DNA of 64,000 nt from positions 19,327-83,326 of the forward strand of contig NZ_JALHLF010000003.1 in NCBI RefSeq assembly GCF_022832435.1, in the 5' to 3' direction. The stretch comes from Novosphingobium organovorum. GTDB lineage: Bacteria > Pseudomonadota > Alphaproteobacteria > Sphingomonadales > Sphingomonadaceae. The notes beneath the pieces are model-generated. The model was not told where the DNA came from, did not search any database, and saw nothing but the letters and a program-made list of their open reading frames with translations. Both the position numbers and the translations under genes were made by a program. Positions 17,302-25,925 of the stretch are shown piece after piece. How positions within the stretch are numbered: position 1 is the first letter of the stretch; each line of letters opens with the position of its first letter.

Positions 17302-18723
17302 TTAGCGGCGCGTAAACTCTTCCGGGTCGAGCGCGAGTTCGCTCAGCCGTTTGCGCAAGGTATTGCGGTTGATGCCGAGCGCCTGCGCGGCGCGCAGCTG
17401 ATTCCCGGCGGTTTCTTTGAGGATCGAGGCGAACAGCGGCCGCTCGAGCGCGGCGAGCGCGCTGGCGTAGATCGTGCCCGAGGCGGGATGCTCGCGCTCG
17501 AGCCAGCGGCCGATGGCGGTCTCGATATCGAGCGCGGCGACGCTGCCCCCCTCGTCCTCGGGCGGGGCGTCCCGGCGCAGCAGCGGCGCGACGGCGTCGG
17601 CATCGATGGTGTCTTCGCGCGCGAGGAGGACGAGGCGGTAGATGAAGTTCTTCAACTCGCGCACGTTGCCCGGCCAGGCCTGCTGGCTGAGCAGCTGGGC
17701 CGCCGATGCGGTCAACTGGCGACGCGGCAGCCCTTCCCTGGCGGCGAGCTGGAGGAAGTGGCGGGCGAGGACCTCGATATCGTCGCTGCGTTCGCGCAGC
17801 GGTGGCATGTCGATCGGCACCACGTTGAGCCGGTAGTACAGATCCTCGCGAAAGCGCCCTGCGGCAATTTCGGGTTCGAGATCCTTGTTGGTCGCCGCGA
17901 TGATGCGCACGTCGAGCCGGACTTCCTCCTGCCCGCCCACGCGCCGGATCGTACCCGACTGGAGCGCGCGCAACAGCCGCGTCTGCGCCTGCATCGGCAT
18001 GTCACCGATCTCGTCGAGGAACAGCGTGCCCCCGGCGGCCTGTTCGAACTTGCCGATATGGCGCGCGACCGCGCCGGTGAAGGCGCCCTTCTCGTGCCCG
18101 AACAGCTCGCTTTCGATGAGCTCGGCAGGAATTGCGGCGGTGTTCACCGCAATGAACGGCCCGTCGCGGCGGTTGCCGAGCTGGTGGATGGCTTCGGCGA
18201 CAAGCTCCTTGCCGGTGCCCGATTCGCCCAGCACGAGCACGGTCAGGTCGTTGCGCAGCACGCGGGTTATCATGCGAAAGACCGACTGCATGGCCTGGCT
18301 GCGCCCGACCAGCGGCAGCCCTTCGGTCACCAGCGGGTCGTTCTCCAGCGTCTCGCCCGTGGCCAGGTTGCCCGCCGCCTTGCGCACGGTGCGCGCCAGT
18401 TCGTCGATGTCGAAGGGCTTGGGAAAATACTCGAAGGCCCCGGTGTCGGTCGCGCGCACTGCGGTGTCGAGCGTGTTCTGCGCGGACAGGATCACGATCG
18501 GCATGTCCGGGCACACCGCGCGCACCGCGCCGATCGTCTCGATCCCGTCGCCGTCGGGGAGCATCACGTCGGTCACCAGCGCGTTGAAGCGCCGTTCGCG
18601 CAGCATACGGTCGCGTTCGGCCAGGGTGTGGACGTGGGTGACCCGTGCGCCTTCGGCACCAAGCGCGGCGTCGATGACGATGGCGATCGAGGGATCGTCT
18701 TCGACCAGCAGAACCTCGATCAT
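17302..18723 (-). CDS. ntrC: Nitrogen regulation protein NR(I), NtrC
   Basis: A 473-residue sigma-54-dependent activator. The receiver has Asp52 (VTDVMLPDG). The AAA+ domain has Walker A GESGTGKE, an intact GAFTGA loop (FGHEKGAFTGA) and TLFLDEIGDM. A C-terminal Fis-type helix-turn-helix (AAQALGINRNTLRKRL) follows. It turns on nitrogen-scavenging genes when phosphorylated by NtrB. ATG 18723 overlaps the ntrB stop (18720-18722), indicating coupling; the frame is open upstream but that portion is not NtrC-like. Confidence 0.96.
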   Translation of the reverse strand: MIEVLLVEDDPSIAIVIDAALGAEGARVTHVHTLAERDRMLRERRFNALVTDVMLPDGDGIETIGAVRAVCPDMPIVILSAQNTLDTAVRATDTGAFEYFPKPFDIDELARTVRKAAGNLATGETLENDPLVTEGLPLVGRSQAMQSVFRMITRVLRNDLTVLVLGESGTGKELVAEAIHQLGNRRDGPFIAVNTAAIPAELIESELFGHEKGAFTGAVARHIGKFEQAAGGTLFLDEIGDMPMQAQTRLLRALQSGTIRRVGGQEEVRLDVRIIAATNKDLEPEIAAGRFREDLYYRLNVVPIDMPPLRERSDDIEVLARHFLQLAAREGLPRRQLTASAAQLLSQQAWPGNVRELKNFIYRLVLLAREDTIDADAVAPLLRRDAPPEDEGGSVAALDIETAIGRWLEREHPASGTIYASALAALERPLFASILKETAGNQLRAAQALGINRNTLRKRLSELALDPEEFTRR

Positions 18724-19847
18724 CGCGGTGTCTCTCCCATCAGCGATTTTCGCGTTTCGGTGGCGAGTGGCAGGTGGACGCGGAAATGGGTCAGCCCCTG
18801 GTCCTCGTCGCGTTCGTGGGTGATGCGCCCGTTCATCTCGCGCACGAGCTTGCGCACCAGTGGCAGGCCAAGCCCCTGCCCGGTCTTCTTGCTGCTCACG
18901 AACGGTTCGAAGATATGCTCGCGAAGGCTGGGCGCGACCCCTTCGCCGTTGTCGGTCACGCGCAGTTCGACCGGCAGGCGCAAGGGGGCGCCATCGGTCG
19001 CGGTGTGGAGCTGCAGGCCGCTGGCAAAACGCGTGCGCACCGCCACGCGCGGCGCACGTGCGTGCCCCTCGCACGCCTCAAGCGCGTTCGACAGCAGATT
19101 GATGATGACCTGGACGAGCGCATCGGGGCTGCCCAGCACCGGCGGGAGCGAGGGGTCGAACTCTTCGACGATGCCGGTGAAGTCGGGGCTCTGGCTGCGC
19201 CCGGCACCGATCACGTCAATCGCCCGGCGCGCCGATTCGTGCAGATTGCAGGGCACCACCGGAGGCGCCGTGCGGCGGCTGAGGTCCTGCATGCGCCCGA
19301 TCAGGTCGGCAATCCGGTCGACCTCTCCGGTGATGAGATCGGTCAGCGCGCGGTCCTTGTCCGCGACCTTGCGCGCGAGCAGCTGTGCGGCGCCGCGAAT
19401 GCCCGCCAGCGGGTTCTTGATCTCGTGCGCCATGATCTCGGGCCCGCGCAGCGCGGCGGCATCCACTCCGCCCGAATCGTCGCCCAGCGCCTCGGTCGCG
19501 CTGTTGTCGTGGATGGTCAGGATCTGCCAGCCCGGCATGTCCGAAATCGGCGCGACGTTGAGATCGATCCGGCGCCCGCCCATGCCCTTGACCCCGACCA
19601 CCAGCTCGTGCGCGGAGACCGGCGTCTCGTAGTCGCTCAGCCGGTCCAGTACCCGTGGACTGCCCACCTCGAGCAGATCACGCAGGTCCATCCCCACCAC
19701 CCGGCGCAGCGACTGGCCGAAGAACTGCTCGGCCGCCGGATTGAGCGAGGCGATGCGCAGGCCCGGTTCGAGCAGAACCACCGCCAGCGGCAGGCTGGCG
19801 AGGACCCGGATCGCTTCGGGCAAGGCCGTCCCCGCGCCCTGCGTCAT
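18720..19847 (-). CDS. ntrB: Nitrogen sensor histidine kinase NR(II), NtrB
   Basis: A 375-residue soluble kinase: a PAS domain (about 10-120), H-box [14 protein letters not shown] with His141, N box [11 protein letters not shown], and G boxes DNGEGV and GQGLGLPLV. It phosphorylates or dephosphorylates NtrC according to PII (GlnB) signals. ATG 19847 overlaps the dusB stop by 4 bases, and its own stop overlaps ntrC, so dusB-ntrB-ntrC are translationally coupled. Confidence 0.96.
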   Translation of the reverse strand: MTQGAGTALPEAIRVLASLPLAVVLLEPGLRIASLNPAAEQFFGQSLRRVVGMDLRDLLEVGSPRVLDRLSDYETPVSAHELVVGVKGMGGRRIDLNVAPISDMPGWQILTIHDNSATEALGDDSGGVDAAALRGPEIMAHEIKNPLAGIRGAAQLLARKVADKDRALTDLITGEVDRIADLIGRMQDLSRRTAPPVVPCNLHESARRAIDVIGAGRSQSPDFTGIVEEFDPSLPPVLGSPDALVQVIINLLSNALEACEGHARAPRVAVRTRFASGLQLHTATDGAPLRLPVELRVTDNGEGVAPSLREHIFEPFVSSKKTGQGLGLPLVRKLVREMNGRITHERDEDQGLTHFRVHLPLATETRKSLMGETPR

Positions 19848-20872
19848 GCCGTCTGCGTGTTGCGGTAGGGGGCGTAGAATTCGGCGAGCGCGTCGAGCAC
19901 CGCGCGGGGGTCCTCGATGAAGTTGGCGCGGTTGCGGAACTCGGCCGAACCCTTGATGCCCTTCACGTACCAACCCAGGTGCTTGCGCGCCATCTTCACG
20001 CCGGTGTCCGCGCCGTAGTGCGAAAGCATGGCCTCGTAATGTTCGCGGATGATTTCGTACTGCTGGCCAAAGCCGGGTTCGTCCATCACCGTCTCGCCGC
20101 GCCACCACTGCATGATCTGCGCGAGCACCCAGGGTTTGCCGTAAGAACCGCGCCCGATCATCACCCCGTCCGCGCCCGACTGTTCGAGCGCCTGCGCGGC
20201 GTCGTCGATCCCACAGATGTCGCCATTGACGATGACCGGGATCGACACCGCCTGCTTGACCCGGCGCACGAAGCCCCAGTCGGCCTCGCCCTTGTACATC
20301 TGGTTGCGGGTGCGGCCATGGACGGTAATCATCCGAGCGCCCAGATCTTCCGCAATCCGCGCAAGTTCCGGGGCGTTGAGGCTGTCGTGGCACCAGCCCA
20401 TGCGCATCTTGACGGTGACCGGCACCTGGACCGCCTTGACCGTCGCCTCGATCAACCGGGTGGCGAGCGGCACGTCACGCATCAGCGCCGAGCCGGCATC
20501 GCCGTTGACGACCTTGCGCACCGGGCAGCCCATGTTGATGTCGATGATCGCCGCGCCGCGATCCTCGACCAGCTTGGCGGCCTCCGCCATCTGTTCGGGC
20601 TCGCAGCCGACCAGTTGCATCGAGACCGGGTCCTCGATCGGGTCCCACATCGCCTTTTGCACCGAAACGCGCGTCTCCCGGATGGCGGCCGGACTGGCGA
20701 TCATCTCGGTGACGTTGAGGCCCGAGCCGAAGCGGCGCACCATCGTGCGGAACGGCAGGTCGGAAACCCCCGTCATCGGCGCGAGCACGACCGGACAGTC
20801 GATCCGGATCGGACCGACGTGGATGGGCTTGAGCGCCGGGGCCACCGGCTGGGGGATCATTTCACGAGTCAT
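19844..20872 (-). CDS. dusB: tRNA-dihydrouridine synthase DusB (NifR3)
   Basis: A 342-residue FMN-dependent enzyme that reduces uridines in the tRNA D-loop. Signatures are [13 protein letters not shown] at the N-terminus, the catalytic Cys116 in [27 protein letters not shown] and the FMN-phosphate site [10 protein letters not shown] with [11 protein letters not shown]. It is the first gene of the classic nifR3-ntrB-ntrC arrangement. I chose ATG 20872; a second ATG at 20860 is possible. It is divergent from ispDF across 80 bases. Confidence 0.96.
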   Translation of the reverse strand: MTREMIPQPVAPALKPIHVGPIRIDCPVVLAPMTGVSDLPFRTMVRRFGSGLNVTEMIASPAAIRETRVSVQKAMWDPIEDPVSMQLVGCEPEQMAEAAKLVEDRGAAIIDINMGCPVRKVVNGDAGSALMRDVPLATRLIEATVKAVQVPVTVKMRMGWCHDSLNAPELARIAEDLGARMITVHGRTRNQMYKGEADWGFVRRVKQAVSIPVIVNGDICGIDDAAQALEQSGADGVMIGRGSYGKPWVLAQIMQWWRGETVMDEPGFGQQYEIIREHYEAMLSHYGADTGVKMARKHLGWYVKGIKGSAEFRNRANFIEDPRAVLDALAEFYAPYRNTQTA

Positions 20873-20952
20873 ATTTTGCGCAACTGTGCCTAAAAAACAG
20901 GCAGCGCATAGTGGATTGCCCTCGTCGCAGCAAGCGATTACCCGGTGGCGCG

Positions 20953-22152
20953 ATGTCCGCAAGCGCCCCAGCCCCGTCCCCTCCCCCCCTTTCCCGCCCC
21001 CGCGTCGCCGCGATCGTCGTGGCCGCAGGCCAGGGTTTGCGCGCGGGACAGCCGCTGCCCAAGCAGTTTGCGCCCTGGCGCGGCAAGCCGGTGGTGCGCC
21101 ATTCGGTCGAATCGCTCGCCTCGGTGGGAATCGCCCCGATCGTCGTCGTCATCCCCGCCGATGCGGAGGAAACGGCGCGCAGGCTTCTTGCCGGGATCGA
21201 CGGCCTCATCTTCACCGCCGGCGGGGCGACCCGCCAGGAATCGGTACGGATCGGGCTTGAGGTGCTGGCCGGTTCGCAGCCCGACAAGGTACTCATCCAC
21301 GACGCCGCGCGGCCCGTGCTCCCCGAAGCGGTGATCGCGCGGCTGATCGCCGCGCTCGATCGCCATCGCGGCGCCATTCCCGTGCTGCCGGTGGTCGATA
21401 GCTTGGCCCACTGCGAGGCCGGGGCAGACGGAGCGATGATGGGCGCTGCCGCCCGCCGCGAGAACCTGCGCCGGGTGCAGACCCCGCAAGCCTTCGATTA
21501 CGCCACGATCCTCGCCGCCCATCGCGAATGGGAAGGCCCCGCCAGCGCCGGGGACGATGCCCAGGTCGCGCAGGCCTGGGGCTGCGCCGTCGCTCTCGTC
21601 GAAGGAGACGAAGCCCTGCACAAGCTCACCTACGGTCACGATTTCGCCCCGTCCGGCGGCTCCGCCCCCCTGCCCGCGTTCCGGGTCGGCACCGGCTACG
21701 ACGTCCACCGGCTCGAAGCGGGCGAAGACCTGTGGCTGTGCGGGGTGAAGATCGACCACAGCCACGGCCTGGCCGGGCACAGCGACGCCGATGTCGCGAT
21801 CCACGCCCTCGTCGATGCGCTGCTCGGCGCGATCGGCGCGGGCGACATCGGCCAGCATTTCCCACCCAGCGACGCGCGCTGGAAAGGCGCGGCCTCGGAC
21901 CAGTTCCTGTCCCATGCCGGGACACTCGTGCGCGAGGCCGGATACGCCCTTGGCAACGCCGATGTGACCATCATATGCGAAGCGCCCAAGATCGGACCGC
22001 ACCGCGATTCCATGCGCGCGCGCCTGGCCGAAATCCTGGGCGTCGAAACCGATCGTATCAGCGTCAAGGCAACCACGACCGAAAAACTGGGTTTCACCGG
22101 GCGGCGCGAGGGCATTGCCGCCCAGGCCGCGGTAAGCCTCATTCGGGCGTAA
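20953..22152 (+). CDS. ispDF: Bifunctional IspD/IspF enzyme of the MEP isoprenoid pathway
   Basis: A 399-residue fusion. The N-terminal IspD (about 18-235) has [12 protein letters not shown] and the PLPKQF motif and makes CDP-methylerythritol. The C-terminal IspF (about 240-399) starts at [13 protein letters not shown] with the metal-binding Asp-x-His, followed by [19 protein letters not shown] and [19 protein letters not shown], and makes methylerythritol cyclodiphosphate. The fused form is usual in alphaproteobacteria. ATG 20953 is preceded by only a weak ribosome site (GGTGG). Confidence 0.97.
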   Translation: MSASAPAPSPPPLSRPRVAAIVVAAGQGLRAGQPLPKQFAPWRGKPVVRHSVESLASVGIAPIVVVIPADAEETARRLLAGIDGLIFTAGGATRQESVRIGLEVLAGSQPDKVLIHDAARPVLPEAVIARLIAALDRHRGAIPVLPVVDSLAHCEAGADGAMMGAAARRENLRRVQTPQAFDYATILAAHREWEGPASAGDDAQVAQAWGCAVALVEGDEALHKLTYGHDFAPSGGSAPLPAFRVGTGYDVHRLEAGEDLWLCGVKIDHSHGLAGHSDADVAIHALVDALLGAIGAGDIGQHFPPSDARWKGAASDQFLSHAGTLVREAGYALGNADVTIICEAPKIGPHRDSMRARLAEILGVETDRISVKATTTEKLGFTGRREGIAAQAAVSLIRA

Positions 22153-22188
22153 TCAGGGCGCAAGGAGAACCTTTCGTGGTGCAGTTGC

Positions 22189-22788
22189 ATGATCGTTCCT
22201 GACCAAATCCGGCCCTCGCGTCGCTGCCTGGCTGGCCTGGTCGCCTTCGCTGTGGCGCTGTGTCCGGCGCTTGCCAGCGCGGCGCAGACAAGCCTCGACA
22301 CCGCTTGCCTGACCCGTGACGAAGCCCGTTCTGTACTGACTTATTCGCTGCCCCAGGTGATCGACGGAACGGCGCGGCGCTGCCGGGCGGTGCTGCCCGC
22401 CAACGCTTTCCTGACCACCCATGGACAGGACGTTGTCCAGCGCTATTCAACCAACCGCCAGGCCTACTGGCCCGACGCCCGTGCCGCGTTCGTCAAACTG
22501 GCTGCCCGGCGCGACGCCAGCTTTGGCCGGATCGCCGCGCAGATGGACGATGCCGCGCTCAAGCCCCTCGTCGATGCGACGGTCTCCGGACTGGTCGAGC
22601 AGGCGATCAAACCCGAAACGTGCCAGCAGATCGATCTGGCGATCGACCTTCTCGCTCCCCTCCCCCCCAGGAATACCGCAGGCCTCATCACGCTCTTCAT
22701 CGAGCTGGCCGCCCGCGCCGACAAGCTCGCCACGCAGCACGCCGAAAAGCCCGTGCTTCCGCGCGAACTTGCGATTTGCAAGGACTGA
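22189..22788 (+). CDS. Unknown exported protein
   Basis: A 199-residue protein with an N-terminal basic stretch and signal peptide (about 12-33, ending ALASAAQ). The rest is largely helical, with two or three cysteines that could form disulphides (TACLTRDEA, RRCRAV, ETCQQID). I do not recognise the domain. A strong AAGGAG lies at 22161-22166, but that is about 22 bases from ATG 22189, farther than usual. The gene sits between ispDF and cinA with a 1-base gap to the latter, so it is likely co-transcribed. No function can be proposed. Confidence 0.75.
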   Translation: MIVPDQIRPSRRCLAGLVAFAVALCPALASAAQTSLDTACLTRDEARSVLTYSLPQVIDGTARRCRAVLPANAFLTTHGQDVVQRYSTNRQAYWPDARAAFVKLAARRDASFGRIAAQMDDAALKPLVDATVSGLVEQAIKPETCQQIDLAIDLLAPLPPRNTAGLITLFIELAARADKLATQHAEKPVLPRELAICKD

Positions 22789-22789
22789 C

Positions 22790-23290
22790 ATGGGCAAACA
22801 ACTTCTCTTCCCGACCGACCTGTTCGAGCTTGCCGAGCGGGTCATCATCGAAAACAAGGCGCTTGGCCGGATGATCGCGGTGGCCGAAAGCTGCACCGGG
22901 GGTCTCGTCTGCGCCGCGCTTACCGAAGTGCCCGGCTCCTCGGCGGTGCTCGATCGCGGGTTCGTGACCTATTCGAACGAGTCCAAGCAGGACATGCTCG
23001 GCGTGCAATCGGACCTGATCGATGCCTTTGGCGCAGTCTCTCCAGCTACGGCCTGGGCCATGGCACAGGGTGCGATCAAGAAGAGCAAGGCGGACGTCGC
23101 TGTCGCGATCAGCGGCATTGCCGGTCCCGATGGCGGCACCGAGCTCAAGCCCGTGGGCACCGTGGTCTTTGCCCGCGCCTTTCGGGGTGACGACGAGGTC
23201 AACGCCGAACAGCAGCACATCGAGGGTGAGGATCGCGCCGCGATCCGCCACAAGGCGGCGCTGACCGCGTTGAATTTGCTGCTTCCGTAG
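22790..23290 (+). CDS. pncC: CinA-family amidase (nicotinamide-nucleotide amidohydrolase, PncC-like)
   Basis: A 166-residue stand-alone CinA C-terminal domain. Characteristic motifs are MIAVAESCTGG with the catalytic Ser-Cys region, VTYSNESKQDML, VAISGIAGPDGG and KPVGTVVFA. PncC deamidates nicotinamide mononucleotide to nicotinate mononucleotide in NAD recycling. It starts one base after the preceding gene. The stop is followed by a run of hairpins before the convergent coq10 gene. Confidence 0.93.
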   Translation: MGKQLLFPTDLFELAERVIIENKALGRMIAVAESCTGGLVCAALTEVPGSSAVLDRGFVTYSNESKQDMLGVQSDLIDAFGAVSPATAWAMAQGAIKKSKADVAVAISGIAGPDGGTELKPVGTVVFARAFRGDDEVNAEQQHIEGEDRAAIRHKAALTALNLLLP

Positions 23291-23296
23291 AAAAAC

Positions 23297-23317
23297 TCTG
23301 CCTGAAAAACAGGCAGA
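23297..23317 (-). terminator. Hairpin with U-tract, probable terminator for leftward coq10/lipA transcripts
   Basis: Perfect 8-bp arms TCTGCCTG (23297-23304) and CAGGCAGA (23310-23317) enclose an AAAAA loop. On the minus strand the hairpin is followed two bases later by five Ts (complement of 23291-23295), the form of an intrinsic terminator for transcripts arriving from coq10. On the plus strand there is no T-run directly after it. Confidence 0.6.
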
Positions 23318-23347
23318 TGGAAGTGTTCGGTTACTCTTGGCAACCGC

Positions 23348-23394
23348 AAACGGCAGGGGCCGGGTTACACAATGTAACCCGGCCCCTGCCGTTT
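23348..23394 (+). terminator. 22-bp perfect hairpin, likely terminator of the ispDF-cinA transcript
   Basis: The arms 23348-23369 and 23373-23394 are exactly complementary over 22 bp around a CAA loop, much longer than a usual terminator. A T5 tract follows at 23402-23406, 7 bases after the stem, so rightward termination is plausible though the tract is offset. The apex contains GTTACA-CAA-TGTAAC, echoed by the next hairpin. Confidence 0.55.
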
Positions 23395-23410
23395 CAGTCA
23401 CTTTTTCCCA

Positions 23411-23435
23411 CTTCAGTTACAAAGTATAACTGAAG
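23411..23435. repeat. Third inverted repeat before coq10
   Basis: Arms CTTCAGTTA (23411-23419) and TAACTGAAG (23427-23435) are perfect 9-bp complements with a 7-base loop. The core GTTACA-AAG-TATAAC resembles the apex of the preceding hairpin. It ends eight bases before the coq10 stop codon. No U-tract is attached on either side. Confidence 0.55.
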
Positions 23436-23442
23436 CGCGCGT

Positions 23443-23889
23443 TCACTCGCCCGCCGGCGCACCGTAAAGTTCCGCGGCGCGGGTCTCGAACGCGGCGACC
23501 ATCTTGCGGAAGGCCTTGTCGAAGTACTGTCCGGCCAGCTTCTCGAACAGCGCGTTACGGAACGAGAAGCGCACGTCGAACTCGACATCGCAGGCGTGGT
23601 CACCCGCCGGATGGAACCGCCACACGTTGTCGAGGTCCTTCATCGGGCCATCGACGTAGTGGACGCGCAATTCCTGCGGACGGATCTTCTCGACCCGCGA
23701 GGTGAATTTCTCGCGCAGCGCCTTGAAGCCCACGAGCATGTCCGCGATCATCTCGGTCCCGCTGTCCGAACGGACCCGCGTGGCGACGACCCAGGGCAGA
23801 AACTCCTGGTAGCGCCCCACGTCGGCGACGAGATCGAACATCTGCTCCGCACTGTAGGGAAGGCGGTGCGTTTCATGAATTCCGGGCAT
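23443..23889 (-). CDS. Coq10/RatA-type START-domain protein (ubiquinone-binding)
   Basis: A 148-residue SRPBCC/START-like protein matching the Coq10/RatA (YfjG) family: ETHRLPYSAEQMFDLVADVGRYQEFLPW at the N-terminus, MLVGFKALREKFTSRV in the middle, and VEFDVRFSFRNALFEKLAGQYFD near the end. In alphaproteobacteria the expected role is binding ubiquinone for respiration. The toxin label RatA comes from E. coli and is less likely to apply here. It lies downstream of lipA on the same strand. Confidence 0.9.
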   Translation of the reverse strand: MPGIHETHRLPYSAEQMFDLVADVGRYQEFLPWVVATRVRSDSGTEMIADMLVGFKALREKFTSRVEKIRPQELRVHYVDGPMKDLDNVWRFHPAGDHACDVEFDVRFSFRNALFEKLAGQYFDKAFRKMVAAFETRAAELYGAPAGE

Positions 23890-23963
23890 GTGTCAGGCTT
23901 TCCACGCGCCTTTGGACGCGCGCCGTTGTCCAGCGTGCGCCCGAACCTGTCCAAGGGTGGACA

Positions 23964-24890
23964 TCAGCGCTTTTCCTTGGCGAGACGCGCTTCGCGCGCG
24001 GCGCGCATCTGGGCGAAATCGTCGCCCGCATGATAGCTCGAACGCGTCAGCGGCGAGGAGGCAACCTGGAGGAAGCCCTTCGCGCGGGCAATCGCGCCGT
24101 AGGAGTTGAACGCCTGCGGGGTCACGAATTCCGCGACCTTGGCGTGCTTGGGCGTGGGCTGGAGGTACTGGCCCATGGTCAGGAAGTCGATGTCCGCACA
24201 GCGCATGTCGTCCATCACCTGGTGCACTTCGAGACGCTGTTCGCCCAGCCCCAGCATGATACCCGACTTGGTGAAGATCGAAGGATCGTGGGCCTTCACT
24301 TCCTCGAGCAGACGCAGCGAGGCGTAGTAGCGCGCGCCCGGACGGATCGTGGGATAGAGGCGCGGCACGGTTTCGAGGTTGTGGTTAAACACGTCGGGAC
24401 GCGCCGCGACGATCGCCTCGATCGCAGCGCGCATCTTGCCACGAAAGTCAGGCGTCAGGATCTCGATGGTGGTCTTGGGCGTCGCCGCGCGCAGCGCCTC
24501 GATGACTTTCACGAACTGCTGCGCACCGCCGTCGGGCAGGTCGTCGCGGTCGACCGAGGTGATGACGATATGTTCGAGCCCGGTCTTGAGCGCCAGCTCG
24601 GCAACATGATCGGGCTCGGCCGGATCGACCCGGCCGGGCATCCCGGTCTTCACATTGCAAAAAGCGCAGGCGCGCGTGCAGGTATCGCCCAGGATCATCA
24701 CGGTGGCGTGCTTCTTGGTCCAGCACTCACCGATGTTGGGGCAGGCGGCTTCCTCGCACACGGTGTTCAGATTGAGGTCCCGCATGAGCTGGCGAGTCTC
24801 GCCGTATCCCTTGCTGGTCGGCGCCTTGACGCGGATCCAGTCGGGCTTGCGCTGACGTTCGGGCTTGGGAGCGGAGGACAGATCGTTCAT
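23964..24890 (-). CDS. lipA: Lipoyl synthase (radical SAM)
   Basis: A 308-residue enzyme inserting two sulphurs into octanoyl-lysine of lipoyl domains. The auxiliary cluster ligands are in [13 protein letters not shown], the radical-SAM motif is [10 protein letters not shown], and the C-terminal RSSYHAGD motif supplies the conserved Ser. Lipoylation targets include the PdhB lipoyl domain encoded at 37991-39358. I chose ATG 24890; an in-frame ATG at 24911 would add seven residues. Confidence 0.96.
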   Translation of the reverse strand: MNDLSSAPKPERQRKPDWIRVKAPTSKGYGETRQLMRDLNLNTVCEEAACPNIGECWTKKHATVMILGDTCTRACAFCNVKTGMPGRVDPAEPDHVAELALKTGLEHIVITSVDRDDLPDGGAQQFVKVIEALRAATPKTTIEILTPDFRGKMRAAIEAIVAARPDVFNHNLETVPRLYPTIRPGARYYASLRLLEEVKAHDPSIFTKSGIMLGLGEQRLEVHQVMDDMRCADIDFLTMGQYLQPTPKHAKVAEFVTPQAFNSYGAIARAKGFLQVASSPLTRSSYHAGDDFAQMRAAREARLAKEKR

Positions 24891-25047
24891 TCCGCCCAGA
24901 TAGTCGCTCATGGCCGGGCTTGCCACCCCCAATATGAAGCCTATTTGGATTGCGCTGTTGCTTTGTTTCGGCCCCGCAACGATCAGCAAGAAAGCCTGTT
25001 GTATCGTTTGCAGCCCAACCCATCGAGAATTCCAAGAAGGAGCCCCC

Positions 25048-25701
25048 ATGAGCGAAACCCTGTCCCCCGTGCTGGATGGCCTGATCGACGGCTACCGTCG
25101 CTTCCGGTCGACCGGCTGGACACCGCACCGCGAACGCTGGGCCAAGTTGAAGGACGGCCAGGAGCCGCAGGTCATGGTGATCTCGTGCTCGGACAGCCGT
25201 GTCGACCCGACCCAGATCTTCGACGTCGATCCCGGTGAGATCTTCGTCGTACGCAATGTCGCCGCGCTCGTTCCGCCCTATGAAACGACGCCGGGCCATC
25301 ACGGTGTTTCGGCCGCGCTCGAATTCGCGGTCCAGGTGCTGGGCGTGAAGGAAGTCGTGGTCATGGGCCACGGGATGTGCGGCGGCTGCAAGGCGGCGCT
25401 GAGCCAGAGCGTCAAGGACAAGGAGCCCGGTGCGGGCGGCTTCGTCGCCAACTGGATCGCGCTGCTCGACGAGGCGCGTGAAGCGGTCGTCCACGAGCAC
25501 GGCACCACCGGCCGCCCGGCCGAAATCCAGATGGAGCAGGCTGGCGTGCGTGTGAGCCTGGCCAACCTGATGACCTTCCCCTGGGTGCGCGAGAAGGTGG
25601 AAAGCGGCGAACTGACGCTGCGGGGCACGTTCTTCGCCATCTCCGACGGTGTTCTGCACCTGATGGACAAGGAAACCGGCGCGTTCGAACCGATCACCTG
25701 A
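25048..25701 (+). CDS. Beta-class carbonic anhydrase
   Basis: A 217-residue zinc enzyme interconverting CO2 and bicarbonate. Zinc ligands are Cys47 ([10 protein letters not shown], with the Asp49-Arg51 dyad), His105 and Cys108 (MGHGMCGGC). There is no signal peptide, so it is cytoplasmic. ATG 25048 has a good ribosome site (AAGGAG, 25037-25042). It is divergent from lipA and ends before a strong bidirectional terminator. Confidence 0.96.
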   Translation: MSETLSPVLDGLIDGYRRFRSTGWTPHRERWAKLKDGQEPQVMVISCSDSRVDPTQIFDVDPGEIFVVRNVAALVPPYETTPGHHGVSAALEFAVQVLGVKEVVVMGHGMCGGCKAALSQSVKDKEPGAGGFVANWIALLDEAREAVVHEHGTTGRPAEIQMEQAGVRVSLANLMTFPWVREKVESGELTLRGTFFAISDGVLHLMDKETGAFEPIT

Positions 25702-25784
25702 CCGGCAGGCCGCGCCCTTTGTCCTACGCCTGACAGGGTTTTCGTCGCACGCAGGACAAGCACTGCAGAACACGGCGCATCGCC

Positions 25785-25836
25785 AAAAAAAGGGGCGCTG
25801 CGAGACCTGATGAAGGTCCTCGCAGCGCCCCTTTTT
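25785..25836. terminator. Strong bidirectional intrinsic terminator
   Basis: A 13-bp perfect GC-rich stem, GGGGCGCTGCGAG (25792-25804) with CTCGCAGCGCCCC (25819-25831), is flanked by A-run 25785-25791 and T5 at 25832-25836. It can end the carbonic anhydrase transcript rightwards and the TPR-protein transcript leftwards. Confidence 0.9.
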
Positions 25837-25869
25837 CGTGTCTGGATCGAACCGATCCCCGCGCATGGC

Positions 25870-25884
25870 GGGGGGGGGGGGGGG
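25870..25884 (+). repeat. 15-base poly-G tract
   Basis: An uninterrupted run of 15 guanines sits between the terminator and the stop codon of the TPR-protein gene, outside any coding region. Such runs slip easily in replication and are error-prone in sequencing, so the exact length may be uncertain. No promoter or start codon nearby would be tuned by it. Confidence 0.9.
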
Positions 25885-25925
25885 AGCAGCGCCGCAGCGC
25901 CCTGCCCCCCGCGCCGTGTTCGCAA

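Noticed and set aside
15353..17305. 650-codon open frame on the + strand opposite ntrY
   Set aside because: Composition shadow; ntrY has all kinase motifs on the minus strand.
23443..23889. Calling the START protein a toxin of a toxin-antitoxin pair
   Set aside because: No antitoxin neighbour is present; in alphaproteobacteria the Coq10-type ubiquinone role fits better.
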